Assembly: GCA_030630015.1 (NCBI GenBank)
Contig: DAOVNV010000140.1
Coordinates: 1-6,679, forward strand
Length of the DNA: 6,679 nucleotides
Origin: Desulfuromonadales bacterium
GTDB taxonomy: Bacteria > Desulfobacterota > Desulfuromonadia > Desulfuromonadales > BM103
Direction of reading: 5' to 3'
Under the pieces are notes generated by a model. It saw nothing but the letters and a program-made list of their open reading frames with translations, was not told where the DNA came from and did no database searches. How positions within the stretch are numbered: the stretch's first letter is position 1; each line of letters starts with the position of its first letter. The position numbers were made by a program, and so were the translations under genes. This document shows, piece by piece, positions 1 to 6,232 of this stretch.

Positions 1-1050
1 AAACTGCGCCTCGCGGGCGAAATGGTTGTACCGAAGCGTACGGATGGCGTGGACGAGACCCTGGCCGATTTCGCTCGGCGACGGCTTGGCGCCGAGGCCC
101 TCGACAAATTGATCGGCCCGATGGTTTTAGGGATTGTTGCCGGGGCCACCGAGAATATGAGCCTGCAAAGCTGCTTCCCAAGGATTCATGAACTCGAACA
201 GGAATTTGGCGGTCTGCTCAAGGCGATGCTTAAGCTGGCCAAGCAGAAGAAAGCCGAGATCAAGGCTGGCAAACAGGTAGCGAGTGCGGCCGGCCCGGCC
301 GGAGTGCTGACTTCTTTCGTTGAGGGTATCCAGGCTCTGACCGATGCAACCCAGAAAGGGCTGCGGGGCAGGGTACGGACGAATGCCGCTGTTGCCGAAC
401 TCAAGCCGGTTGAGGGTGGTTGGCAGGTGATTCTAGCCGACGGATCGGTTGTTGATGCTGAAATCGTGGTGTCTGCCGCTCCGGCGCATGTCCTGACCAA
501 CCTGGTCCGTTCCTTTGACAGCGAACTGTCGGACCTCTGTGCGGCAATTCCCTATTCACCGATGAACATCGTCTGTTTCGGTTACGAGCGCGACAGGCTC
601 AAACGGGATCTGGACGGTTTCGGCTACCTGATCCCGAAGCGGGAGGGTTGTAATATCCTTGGCACTCTCTGGGATTCCAGCATCTTTCCGGAGCGCGCGC
701 CGGAAGGCCATGTCCTGTTGCGCTCCATGATGGGTGGGGCCACCAACCCCGCTGCAATCGAATTGTCCGATGAAGAGGTTCTGAACCGCACCATGCACGA
801 TCTCAAAAATATCATGGGGATTGCGGCTCACCCTGAATTCGTCCGGATTTTTCGTCATGCCCGCGCGATCCCCCAATACACTCCGGGGCATGCCGGTCGT
901 CTCGATGCAATCGAGGGTCGCCTGGAAAACCGGGCCGGTCTGTTTGTGACCGGCAATGCGTTTTTCGGGGTTGGTCTCAACGACTGTGTGAACGCCTCTA
1001 ACCAGACGGCGGATAAAGTTGTTGGCTATCTCCGTGACCTGATTTCGTGA
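1..1050 (+). CDS. hemY: Protoporphyrinogen oxidase (O2-dependent type), 5'-truncated by window edge
   Basis: This flavoenzyme oxidises protoporphyrinogen IX to protoporphyrin IX, the penultimate step of haem synthesis, usually at the inner face of the membrane. The frame is open from base 1 to a TGA at 1048-1050, giving 349 residues. The family is about 450-475 residues, so roughly 110-130 N-terminal residues, including the GxGxxG FAD-binding Rossmann motif, lie upstream; the ATG at 22 is internal. Family marks are the segment around residues 8-60 (VVPKR, then LADFARRRLG, then IGPMVLGIVAG), the LSLQ/FP-like MSLQSCFPRIHELE stretch, and the C-terminal FAD-contacting motif VTGNAFFGVGLNDCV near residues 318-332. 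It ends 27 nt from the stop of a convergent gene. hemH and other haem genes often sit just upstream in relatives, which would be a check. The same enzyme is also called HemG or PgoX in different naming systems. Confidence 0.94.
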   Translation, partial: KLRLAGEMVVPKRTDGVDETLADFARRRLGAEALDKLIGPMVLGIVAGATENMSLQSCFPRIHELEQEFGGLLKAMLKLAKQKKAEIKAGKQVASAAGPAGVLTSFVEGIQALTDATQKGLRGRVRTNAAVAELKPVEGGWQVILADGSVVDAEIVVSAAPAHVLTNLVRSFDSELSDLCAAIPYSPMNIVCFGYERDRLKRDLDGFGYLIPKREGCNILGTLWDSSIFPERAPEGHVLLRSMMGGATNPAAIELSDEEVLNRTMHDLKNIMGIAAHPEFVRIFRHARAIPQYTPGHAGRLDAIEGRLENRAGLFVTGNAFFGVGLNDCVNASNQTADKVVGYLRDLIS

Positions 1051-1077
1051 GGAGCCTGTCGGACAGGGGCGTATCTG

Positions 1078-1869
1078 TCATGGGTTCTCTCTTTGGTCCT
1101 CGGTGGCGCCCATCTGGTAGGTGCGCAGAATGGCCTCGATCTTTCCCTGCTGTTGCAGCTTCAGCAGGGTGGCATTAAAGCGCTCGACAAGCTTTGGGTC
1201 AGTAAATTTCTTGGAAAAACCTATATAGTATTTCAGTTTTCTATGACAGCCGGCATAGCGAATATTCTTGAGTCCCATCTTTTTCACAAGTGCTTTGCCA
1301 ACTTCTCTGTTGGAGTAAACTGCATCGATTCGACCAGAGGACAAGAGTTTGAAAGCAACTTTATCATCGGAAATTATGTGGATGGTGATATCCTCTATTT
1401 TCGCCTTGACCATCTCCAGTGAATGGGAGGTGTTTGAAGGTCCATAGACACCTACAGAGTAGCCCTTGACGTCTGCTGTGTTTTTGAAAGCAAGCGGATT
1501 GTCATCACGGACAAAAAATCCATATTCCGTCTCTATAATGGCAGAGCTGAAATGTAACCACTTGGCCCGCTCTTCATTCCAGCCAATGACAAACATAGCG
1601 TGAGCCTTGCCGATTTTGGTGTAAAGCTGGGCCCGGGACCATGGCAGCAGATCAAATGAACATGATATCCCCAGCTCCCGGCAGGTGGCGTTGATGATAT
1701 CAGCCGCAGGGCCGGAAACAACCCCGTCCACCTCGTAATTAAACGGCGGAAAATCCTGGGTGACAAATTTCAGCTCTGCTGCTGTAGCAGTGCTGAAAAA
1801 AAAGACCAGACTGAGGACAATGGTGCCGCAAAAGGAAAATATGTTAGCTGAGCAATAATTCTTATTCAT
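1078..1869 (-). CDS. Periplasmic solute-binding protein (SBP_bac_3 family), apparently orphan
   Basis: A 263-residue protein resembling amino-acid ABC-transporter substrate-binding proteins. Residues 1-30 form a Sec signal peptide: a basic MNK start, a hydrophobic core (GTIVLSLVFFFS, residues 15-26) and an ATA-A cleavage site near residues 28-31. The mature protein opens with the typical first strand and ligand-site segment (FVTQDFPPFNYEVDG, residues 35-49), followed by SGPAADIINATC, a second-lobe segment VKGYSVGVYGPSNTS (134-148), and SSGRIDAVYSNREVG (177-191), the usual hinge-side block. No permease or ATPase gene lies nearby, so it may serve a distant transporter, act as a sensor, or be an enzyme-like relative; the ligand cannot be read from the sequence. 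The ATG at 1869 has no clear ribosome-binding site, but it gives a well-formed signal peptide. Base composition is markedly AT-rich in places (21 of 60 G+C at 1201-1260), unlike the flanking genes, which suggests separate acquisition. Confidence 0.88.
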   Translation of the reverse strand: MNKNYCSANIFSFCGTIVLSLVFFFSTATAAELKFVTQDFPPFNYEVDGVVSGPAADIINATCRELGISCSFDLLPWSRAQLYTKIGKAHAMFVIGWNEERAKWLHFSSAIIETEYGFFVRDDNPLAFKNTADVKGYSVGVYGPSNTSHSLEMVKAKIEDITIHIISDDKVAFKLLSSGRIDAVYSNREVGKALVKKMGLKNIRYAGCHRKLKYYIGFSKKFTDPKLVERFNATLLKLQQQGKIEAILRTYQMGATEDQRENP

Positions 1870-2021
1870 AGTGACTAAGATATCACATGTCGAGTTCAGG
1901 CTTCCAGGCCTGGTGTTAATCTGTCATTTTGTCCAGAATCACCTTGACCTTATCGACATTAGCGGGAACAGCAGCTGTGTCGTCATGTTGTCTACTCTTC
2001 TCTTCATCGTACCTGATCGTT
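1870..2021. other. 152-nt spacer with a start-less 40-codon open stretch and a short inverted repeat
   Basis: Between two - strand genes. On the - strand, 1916-2039 is an open frame ending in TAA (1916-1918) that reads as a plausible protein tail (DEEKSRQHDDTAAVPANV, then DKVKVILDKMTD). It has no ATG, GTG or TTG start and runs back into the end of the cysteine desulfidase-like gene in another frame. It may be the remnant 3' end of a lost gene, or chance. An alternative - strand ATG frame gives only a 22-codon peptide. A 5-bp inverted repeat (CAGGC 1897-1901, GCCTG 1908-1912) overlaps a perfect 10-bp palindrome CCAGGCCTGG (1904-1913). It has no T-run, so it is at best a weak terminator for the upstream gene. 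I cannot point to a convincing promoter for the binding-protein gene. Confidence 0.35.
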
Positions 2022-3302
2022 TCAGCTATTTTTCGCCATCATGATCTGGATCATGGTTTCGTCGACCTTGGACATGCCGATGTCGCTGATCCGGCTCAGG
2101 TTCTGAATCGTCTCCTCGGCCGTCCTGCCGACAAAACCCTCTACCGAGGTAATGCCGTGATCGTTGAGTGCCATGTAGGCCGAGCGGATCGCCGAATCGG
2201 TCGAACTGGCCACCTTGAGTGAGCAGCCTTCCTTGGCGCCATCGCAGAGCATGCCACCCAGGTCGCTGATCAAGTTGTTGATCGCCAGGGTGATCTTACC
2301 CATGTCCTTGCCTTTTTGCTGGTAGACGATGGCCGCTGCCGCACCCACGCCGGCGGCAATGGCACAGCCGCAGATCGGCGACAGACTGCCGGTGTAGCTC
2401 TTGATGTAGCTGTTGATCAGATGGGAGAGGGCGATGCTGCGTGCGACCGTTTTTTCGTCGATATCAAACCATTTGCCGACGTTGTAGGGAACCAGGATCG
2501 CCACGATCCCCTGGTTGCCACTGCCGCCGCTCGACATGACCGGTAAACTGAGTCCGCCCATACGGCCGTCCGCCGCCGAAGCCGTCATGATCTTGCTGGA
2601 CGAACAGACGTCATCCTGCAGGAACTTCTTCTCTTTAAGGTCCGCCAGGTAAAAGCCGACTTTCTTGATCTGCTGTCCCGCTGTGGAAATGTGCAGGTTC
2701 ATCTCGATGCCCTGCAGGATATACTGCTCGTCCTCGTCGTCCATCTCTTCGGCGGCATCGACCAGTTCCGCAATCGTCATCTGGCGCAGCACGTCCTTAT
2801 AGTCGGGCAGACGGGTCACTTCCTCAGTTTCCTGTTTGGCGAACAGGACTTCGGAATCTTTTTCCAGCAGGGTCAGGTTGGTGTGGTTTTGCTCCAGGAC
2901 GGCCCGCGTCGACCCGTTTGCATTGCGGACCGTCACGTCGATATAAAGGCCCAGCCTGGTGTTGTCACAGGTGATGGACGTCTTCCCCGTAGCAATCAAC
3001 TCCCTGGCCTGCTCAATCATCTTCGGTGTCACGCCCTCAAGGATTTCCATCTTCCGTTCGGGCTGCCTGACCAGTGCTCCGATCACACCGGCGATCAGAT
3101 TGCCCCGCTCGCCGTTGGTGTTCGGAATGGTCACCGCCATGCCGTTTTTGTAGACGCCCGGGTCCACACTGATGGCAATCTCCTCCATCGGGCCGTCCAG
3201 TTCGTTGGCTGCGATGCTGGCCGCATAGGCGACTGCCGTCGGCTCGGTGCAGCCCAGGGCGGGAAAAACTTCATTCTTCAAAATGGTTTTCAGCAGGTTC
3301 AT
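2022..3302 (-). CDS. cyuA: L-cysteine desulfidase / UPF0597 family iron-sulfur lyase
   Basis: A 426-residue member of the CyuA/YhaM (UPF0597) family, related to the alpha subunit of iron-sulfur L-serine dehydratase. Characterised members break L-cysteine into pyruvate, ammonia and sulfide with an oxygen-sensitive 4Fe-4S cluster in the cytoplasm. Visible marks are the N-terminal PALGCTEP block (Cys18), NGMAVTIPNTNGERG (53-67), the glycine-rich PVMSSGGSGNQGI (254-266), SPICGCAIAAGVGAAAA (308-324, Cys311 and Cys313), and GGMLCDGAKEGC (349-360, Cys353 and Cys360). Cys18 and the C-terminal cysteines are the expected cluster-ligand candidates. Length is full for the family. The ATG at 3302 is preceded by GGGAG 9 nt upstream, and translation starts directly at the conserved N-terminus. 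It stands alone: no cysteine transporter (CyuP-like) or CyuR-like regulator is in view. Substrate could be cysteine or a related beta-substituted amino acid; the symbol is by family. Confidence 0.87.
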   Translation of the reverse strand: MNLLKTILKNEVFPALGCTEPTAVAYAASIAANELDGPMEEIAISVDPGVYKNGMAVTIPNTNGERGNLIAGVIGALVRQPERKMEILEGVTPKMIEQARELIATGKTSITCDNTRLGLYIDVTVRNANGSTRAVLEQNHTNLTLLEKDSEVLFAKQETEEVTRLPDYKDVLRQMTIAELVDAAEEMDDEDEQYILQGIEMNLHISTAGQQIKKVGFYLADLKEKKFLQDDVCSSSKIMTASAADGRMGGLSLPVMSSGGSGNQGIVAILVPYNVGKWFDIDEKTVARSIALSHLINSYIKSYTGSLSPICGCAIAAGVGAAAAIVYQQKGKDMGKITLAINNLISDLGGMLCDGAKEGCSLKVASSTDSAIRSAYMALNDHGITSVEGFVGRTAEETIQNLSRISDIGMSKVDETMIQIMMAKNS

Positions 3303-3537
3303 GCGTCAGTTCTCCCGTTCCTTCTCACTGGAAGGAGGGCAAGGATTGTCTGTGGGCCCTTCGATTTAAGAACAGTCATTTTAGGGGCGCGTGGTGAGAA
3401 AATCGTAGTCGTAAGTCGGGGACATTCCCGTGAGAGCCCGGGACAGCTTGCCACGCCGAAGCCTCGGCGAAGGCGGGCCCCCCCCTCTCATCTAATCAGG
3501 TTGGAAATCTTATCGGCTGAATGTCGGTTTTTCCGTA
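3303..3537. repeat. Intergenic stretch rich in inverted repeats
   Basis: A 235-nt spacer between the desulfidase start and the end of the operon; both neighbours are on the - strand. It holds a 6-bp inverted repeat TCCTTC (3319-3324) / GAAGGA (3331-3336), lying 16 nt before the desulfidase ATG in its probable leader. Further right is CGGG (3417-3420) / CCCG (3427-3430) around GACATT, then a second GGGACAG unit. Next comes a perfect CGCCGA (3454-3459) / TCGGCG (3464-3469) hairpin with a 4-nt loop, followed by GAAGGCGGG and a run of eight C (3478-3485). None has a T-run, so I do not call an intrinsic terminator for the operon. The cluster resembles dispersed palindromic (REP-like) intergenic elements, but copy number cannot be judged from one window. 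I see no tRNA or small gene in it. Confidence 0.5.
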
Positions 3538-4044
3538 TTATAACCCAGGGTCACTCTGCAGGTCTTCTCTGTCGATGGCCATGAGGTAGCCGCGGGCGCG
3601 TTCCGTTTTCGGATAGCGGTTGACCAGGGTCCAGAAACCCTTGCCATGGTTTGGCTCAAGCAGGTGAGCCAATTCGTGAACAATGACGTAGTCCAGTACG
3701 AAACGGGGTGCTTTTGCCAGCCGGTGGGAGATCCTGATATCACCGCGTGTGGGTGAACAGCTGCCGTGGCGACGGGTCTGGCTCGTGGCCCAGCGGATCG
3801 ATTGCCAGGCGAGCTGACCGTCGAAAAAGCGCTGGTTGAGATTTTTTGCCCGCTCTTGTAGAAAGTGATCCTCGAGATTTTGGGCCGCTTTGCGTCGCTG
3901 GATGCGCTTATGAAACCTGTCAATGACCGGCTTCAGTTCGGTGTCCGACATGACTGCCGGGGCACGCACTTCGAGGACGCCATCGACTTCACGGGCTTGA
4001 ACGGTCTTGATACGCTTGCGACTGCGAATGATGCGAGTGTCCAC
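3538..4044 (-). CDS. YgjP-like (DUF45/WLM-type) zinc metallopeptidase
   Basis: A 168-residue predicted zincin of the YgjP/SprT-like group. The active-site helix is VIVHELAHLLEPNHGKGFW (residues 120-138): His123, Glu124 and His127 form HExxH, and His133 six residues on is the likely third zinc ligand. The upstream RRHGSC..GDIRISHRLAKAP block (91-113) matches the family's conserved substrate-side strand ahead of the helix. Residues 40-70 form a basic, helical region (RFHKRIQRRKAA). The biological substrate of the family is unknown. The start is a GTG at 4044, 7 nt after the TGA of the deformylase gene and with a GAG ribosome-binding core overlapping that stop region; the next in-frame ATG (residue 32) would cut conserved N-terminal sequence. 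It is the third gene of a co-directed operon and probably translated by re-initiation. Length is somewhat short for the family (commonly about 170-240 residues), but the core domain is complete. Confidence 0.87.
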   Translation of the reverse strand: MDTRIIRSRKRIKTVQAREVDGVLEVRAPAVMSDTELKPVIDRFHKRIQRRKAAQNLEDHFLQERAKNLNQRFFDGQLAWQSIRWATSQTRRHGSCSPTRGDIRISHRLAKAPRFVLDYVIVHELAHLLEPNHGKGFWTLVNRYPKTERARGYLMAIDREDLQSDPGL

Positions 4045-4051
4045 TTTAAGC

Positions 4052-4555
4052 TCAGCGCTTTTTGCGCCGGAAGAGGTCGGTTTTCAGGCTTGAGACGCGA
4101 TCCAGGAACAGAAGCCCGTCGAGATGATCGATTTCATGCTGGATGGCGATAGCTTCAAAGCCGCTGCATTCAATAACCTGGGGCTGGCCGGAGCGATCGG
4201 TAAACTCGACGATGATGTTTTCGGCACGGGTGACATTGCCGGTGTAGTCGGGAACGCTCATGCAGCCTTCGCGCATGGTCATGCTCCCCGATTTTTCAAT
4301 CACTTCCGGATTGATCATGGTCAGCAGACCGTGGTTGTTGTCGCGACCCAGCTTGCTGTTCGAGACGTCGACCACCACGACCCGCCGGGAAGCGCCGATT
4401 TGCGGTGCGGCTACACCGACCGAATGTCCGGCGTCAAGCATGGTGTCGATCAGATCCTGCACCAGGGCGTCAACGGTTTCGTCGGGCATGACAACCGGTT
4501 CCGCAACCTGTTTGAGAATCGGGTCAGGATAGAGGAGAATTGGACAAACCGCCAT
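4052..4555 (-). CDS. def: Peptide deformylase (somewhat divergent motif 1)
   Basis: This metalloenzyme removes the formyl group from the initiator methionine of new proteins in the cytoplasm. At 167 residues it matches the family length (E. coli 169). The three motifs are present in order: motif 1 SVGVAAPQ (residues 45-52, with Gln52), motif 2 EGCMS (96-100, with metal-ligand Cys98), and motif 3 QHEIDHLDG (139-147, with metal ligands His140 and His144 and catalytic Glu141). The first glycine of the usual GxGxAAxQ is Ser45, and motif 2 has Met where Leu is usual; both are mild changes, and all catalytic and metal-binding residues remain. The ATG at 4555 is 2 nt from the stop of the preceding ACT gene, so translation is probably coupled; only a weak GGA lies upstream. 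No methionyl-tRNA formyltransferase gene (fmt), a common partner of def, is in view, so this could be a second copy. Confidence 0.94.
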   Translation of the reverse strand: MAVCPILLYPDPILKQVAEPVVMPDETVDALVQDLIDTMLDAGHSVGVAAPQIGASRRVVVVDVSNSKLGRDNNHGLLTMINPEVIEKSGSMTMREGCMSVPDYTGNVTRAENIIVEFTDRSGQPQVIECSGFEAIAIQHEIDHLDGLLFLDRVSSLKTDLFRRKKR

Positions 4556-4557
4556 GA

Positions 4558-5097
4558 TCAGAGTTCCGCGGTGGGGATGGTGCGCACAGAAATATCGACC
4601 TGCAATTCGCTTCGCAAAGGGGACATCCAGGTGTCGACATCTTCCTCGGTGATATTTTCAGGGAGAACCGCTTCGAGGATCAGGACATAAACCGGGCGTT
4701 CCTCGCTGCCGACCAACTTGGTGTTGAGGTCGGTGATATTGACTTGTTTCTCACCAAGAATTTTGGCGACGCGATAGACGATGCCCGGCTTGTCGGAGCC
4801 GTAGACTGAAATCATGCAGAGATCCCCCTCGATATCCGGTCGAATCTCCCCACCTGGTTTGAGTACACGCAGGAAAACGGAGAGGCCGCTTTCTTCGAGA
4901 GGAAGGAACGCATCGCCAAAGCTCTCGCGGTCGACGTAGTCCGGATGGGCCAGGATCAGGATCATGGAGAACTGGCCGCCGAGGATGGAACAACTCGAAT
5001 CGGCGATGTTGCAGCCAAGATCGAAGAGGATCCCGGTGACTTGCGAAACTATACCGGGTCGGTCGCGGCCAATGATGGTCAATGCGAAATGTTGCAT
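4558..5097 (-). CDS. Double-ACT-domain protein, GcvR-like regulator
   Basis: A 179-residue protein made of two ACT domains and nothing else. ACT-1 (about residues 4-80) starts FALTIIGRDRPGIVSQV, and ACT-2 (about 93-172) starts CMISVYGSDKPGIVYRV. Both show the D(R/K)PGIV turn that marks amino-acid-binding ACT modules. The layout and length match the glycine cleavage system repressor GcvR, which in E. coli acts by binding the activator GcvA rather than DNA. There is no DNA-binding domain here, consistent with that mode. No gcv genes are in view, so the target is inferred from family only. The ATG at 5097 has a strong GGAGG (5103-5107) 5 nt upstream and is the first gene of the operon with the deformylase and metallopeptidase. 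The operon promoter should lie in 5108-5278, but I see no clear -35/-10 pair. Confidence 0.85.
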   Translation of the reverse strand: MQHFALTIIGRDRPGIVSQVTGILFDLGCNIADSSCSILGGQFSMILILAHPDYVDRESFGDAFLPLEESGLSVFLRVLKPGGEIRPDIEGDLCMISVYGSDKPGIVYRVAKILGEKQVNITDLNTKLVGSEERPVYVLILEAVLPENITEEDVDTWMSPLRSELQVDISVRTIPTAEL

Positions 5098-5278
5098 ACT
5101 TTCCTCCGCTCTGTGGCATAAGGGGCAAAGTTCGGTCTTTTTAACATGGCCTTCAGATTATTGCCAGTTTTCTTGCTGGCGCTGTGGCGGCATGACGGAT
5201 ACTCGCTTATGATACCGGGCTGTGGTAATCTGCCTGTCATATTGATAGTTTACTGGCTCGTAAATGGTTGGGTTAAAG

Positions 5279-5593
5279 ATGAAAGCGCAAGATATTCGCA
5301 TCGATTTCTTCCGAGGCTCCGGTCCGGGTGGCCAGCACCGCAACACCAGCGAGACCGGAGTGCGCATTACGCATCTGCCGTCCGGGATCGTGGTGACCGC
5401 CACGGAGTCCCGTTCACGCCACCAGAACCTGCAGCGCGCCATGGCGCGGCTCGAAGAAAAGCTGGCTGCTCGGCGGCGCAAAAAGCGGCCTCGTATCGCC
5501 ACCCGGCCTAGCAAGGCATCGATGCGCAGGCGTCTGGAGAAGAAGCGGCAGCAGGCGGTGAAGAAGAAGGGCAGGGGGAAGGTTGAAGGGTGA
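5279..5593 (+). CDS. Short GGQ release-factor-like protein (ArfB/RF-type peptidyl-tRNA hydrolase)
   Basis: A 104-residue stand-alone catalytic domain of class I release factors. The GSGPGGQ motif (residues 13-19 from this start) is the catalytic loop that triggers peptidyl-tRNA hydrolysis; it is followed by HRNTSETGVRITHLPSGIVV and SRSRHQNLQRAMARL, typical of RF domain 3. The rest is a strongly basic tail (ATRPSKASMRRRLEKKRQQAV and KKKGRG), much like the ArfB tail that occupies the empty mRNA channel of stalled ribosomes. There are no codon-recognition domains, so a role in ribosome rescue is the best inference; a PrfH-type relative is the alternative. I chose the ATG at 5279 because GGTTGGG lies just upstream; an in-frame ATG at 5264 would add five residues (MVGLK) but lacks a ribosome-binding site. 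It is divergent from the ACT operon, and its stop overlaps a GTG codon (see 5594-5790). Confidence 0.88.
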   Translation: MKAQDIRIDFFRGSGPGGQHRNTSETGVRITHLPSGIVVTATESRSRHQNLQRAMARLEEKLAARRRKKRPRIATRPSKASMRRRLEKKRQQAVKKKGRGKVEG

Positions 5594-5790
5594 CAACCGC
5601 GATTGCCAATGTCATTGCCTATGCACTTGACGAGGCAAAATATCGTGGTCAGGAATATGTTCCACTGGCGATCGATATGGCCCCAGTCCAGCCGCATACT
5701 GCTCAGCGCAAGGCGAGAACTTACGAAAGTTGTCATGGCAACTCCAAGGTTGCCGGCCTTGGCACCGGTGACGGGGAAGCAGACGACCTC
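5594..5790. other. Unassigned junction between host genes and cassette genes
   Basis: A 197-nt stretch between the release-factor-like gene and the end of the leftmost cassette-type gene. On the + strand a frame opens at GTG 5590, overlapping the preceding TGA by four bases (GTGA) and preceded by AGGGGGAAGG at good spacing. It stays open to 5928 but runs antisense through the next gene. Only its first roughly 65 codons are free, so it may be the head of a broken gene or chance. Two - strand frames are also open, without recognisable protein similarity. Two inverted repeats occur: GTTG-TCATG-GCAAC (5729-5742, imperfect) and CCAAGG (5744-5749) / CCTTGG (5757-5762). Neither has a T-run, and neither has the CTAAC...GTTAG arms of an attC site. 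I cannot assign this stretch. Confidence 0.4.
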
Positions 5791-6147
5791 TCAACAGTTC
5801 AAACTATGGGCTCTGCCCAGCAACTGCTCTGGTGTGCTTTCAAAGTTTGTTGCTATATCGGGATGCTCCACAGTGTCGTGCAACTGCCCGCCAATATCTT
5901 CCAGGATCAACCGGAACTCCTCCGGTAGATGAAACCAATTAAACCCATAATCATCGTGAAGTTGAAAGAAAGTATCCGTTGTAGTGCAGTTCTCACTAGT
6001 GCGACCTTCCGGTGAGACTAAATAAACAAGCAACTCAACCAGCGCTGACTTGATTGCAGCAAGATTGGCTGGTCTGGCAGAGATAGAATCGCGCACCTTA
6101 AAAAGGTATGAATGCAATTCTTGTGTACCACCATTTAAGTTGCTCAT
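5791..6147 (-). CDS. Small protein of unknown function, cassette-type gene
   Basis: A 118-residue soluble, acidic-looking protein with no signal peptide or membrane segment. I do not recognise its function. It reads as a real small domain: an N-terminal helical region (TQELHSYLFKVRDSI, then LAAIKSALVELLVYLVS, residues 8-22 and 29-45), a PEGRTSENCTTTDTFF block (46-61), an HLPEEFRLILEDIGGQLHD segment (73-91), and a FESTPEQLLGRA C-terminus (102-113). It has no obvious catalytic motif. The ATG at 6147 lies 9 nt past the GTTAGCA crossover core of the attC-like site at 6157-6232, with an AGG ribosome-binding core touching that box. This spacing is typical of integron cassette genes. However, no attC is recognisable after its stop at 5791, so it may be the eroded last cassette of the array. 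It could equally be a host gene next to an insertion point, though its position makes a cassette origin more likely. Confidence 0.78.
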   Translation of the reverse strand: MSNLNGGTQELHSYLFKVRDSISARPANLAAIKSALVELLVYLVSPEGRTSENCTTTDTFFQLHDDYGFNWFHLPEEFRLILEDIGGQLHDTVEHPDIATNFESTPEQLLGRAHSLNC

Positions 6148-6156
6148 TCGATAACC

Positions 6157-6232
6157 TGCTAACGTTAAAATTCAGCTGCACCCGGAACGCGGGGACCGCG
6201 TGTGGGGTGGCCGCTGTATTTTTTTGTTAGTT
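6157..6232 (-). repeat. attC-like recombination site (imperfect hairpin) of the lipid-kinase cassette
   Basis: On the + strand the site starts with TGCTAAC (6157-6163) and ends with GTTAG (6226-6230). CTAAC pairs with GTTAG. The inner arms then pair AAAAT (6167-6171), CAGC (6173-6176), G (6178) and CACCC (6179-6183) against the 6205-6225 arm. That leaves a T/A mismatch, one further mismatch and an extra unpaired C, as expected for the extrahelical bases that set attC polarity. A tip hairpin ACGCGG (6187-6192) / CCGCGT (6196-6201) with a GGA loop closes it. At 76 nt it is within the usual attC range. In cassette (minus) orientation it follows directly after the TAA of the kinase gene, and GTTAGCA is the crossover box, cut after the G. 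Confidence 0.85.

Noticed and set aside
1051..1077. Bidirectional terminator CCTGT-CGG-ACAGG between the convergent genes
   Set aside because: The 5-bp stem is real (1055-1067) but neither side has a T-run, so I would not call it a terminator.
2691..3584. Long + strand open frame (297 codons) across the desulfidase gene
   Set aside because: It is antisense to a gene with clear family motifs, its translation is low-complexity in type (many His, Gln, Arg) and it matches nothing I recognise; a shadow frame of a GC-rich gene.
4124..4690. + strand open frame of 188 codons opposite the deformylase
   Set aside because: It overlaps the deformylase and the end of the ACT gene on the other strand, both of which have clear family motifs; no motif of its own and no ribosome-binding site.
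5181..5213. Promoter with TATGAT (5208-5213) ahead of the release-factor-like gene
   Set aside because: The -10 box looks good but at 17-nt spacing the -35 position reads TGGCGG, far from TTGACA; too weak to list.
5158..5736. - strand open frame of 192 codons opposite the release-factor-like gene
   Set aside because: Its middle is antisense to the GGQ-motif protein and is dominated by the Arg/Ser/Phe content typical of shadows; no family similarity seen.
5791..5860. Possible attC formed by CAAC...GTTGAG inside the 3' end of the unknown gene
   Set aside because: Pairing is weak (only short CAACA/AAACT matches) and the stretch encodes what looks like the protein's natural C-terminus.
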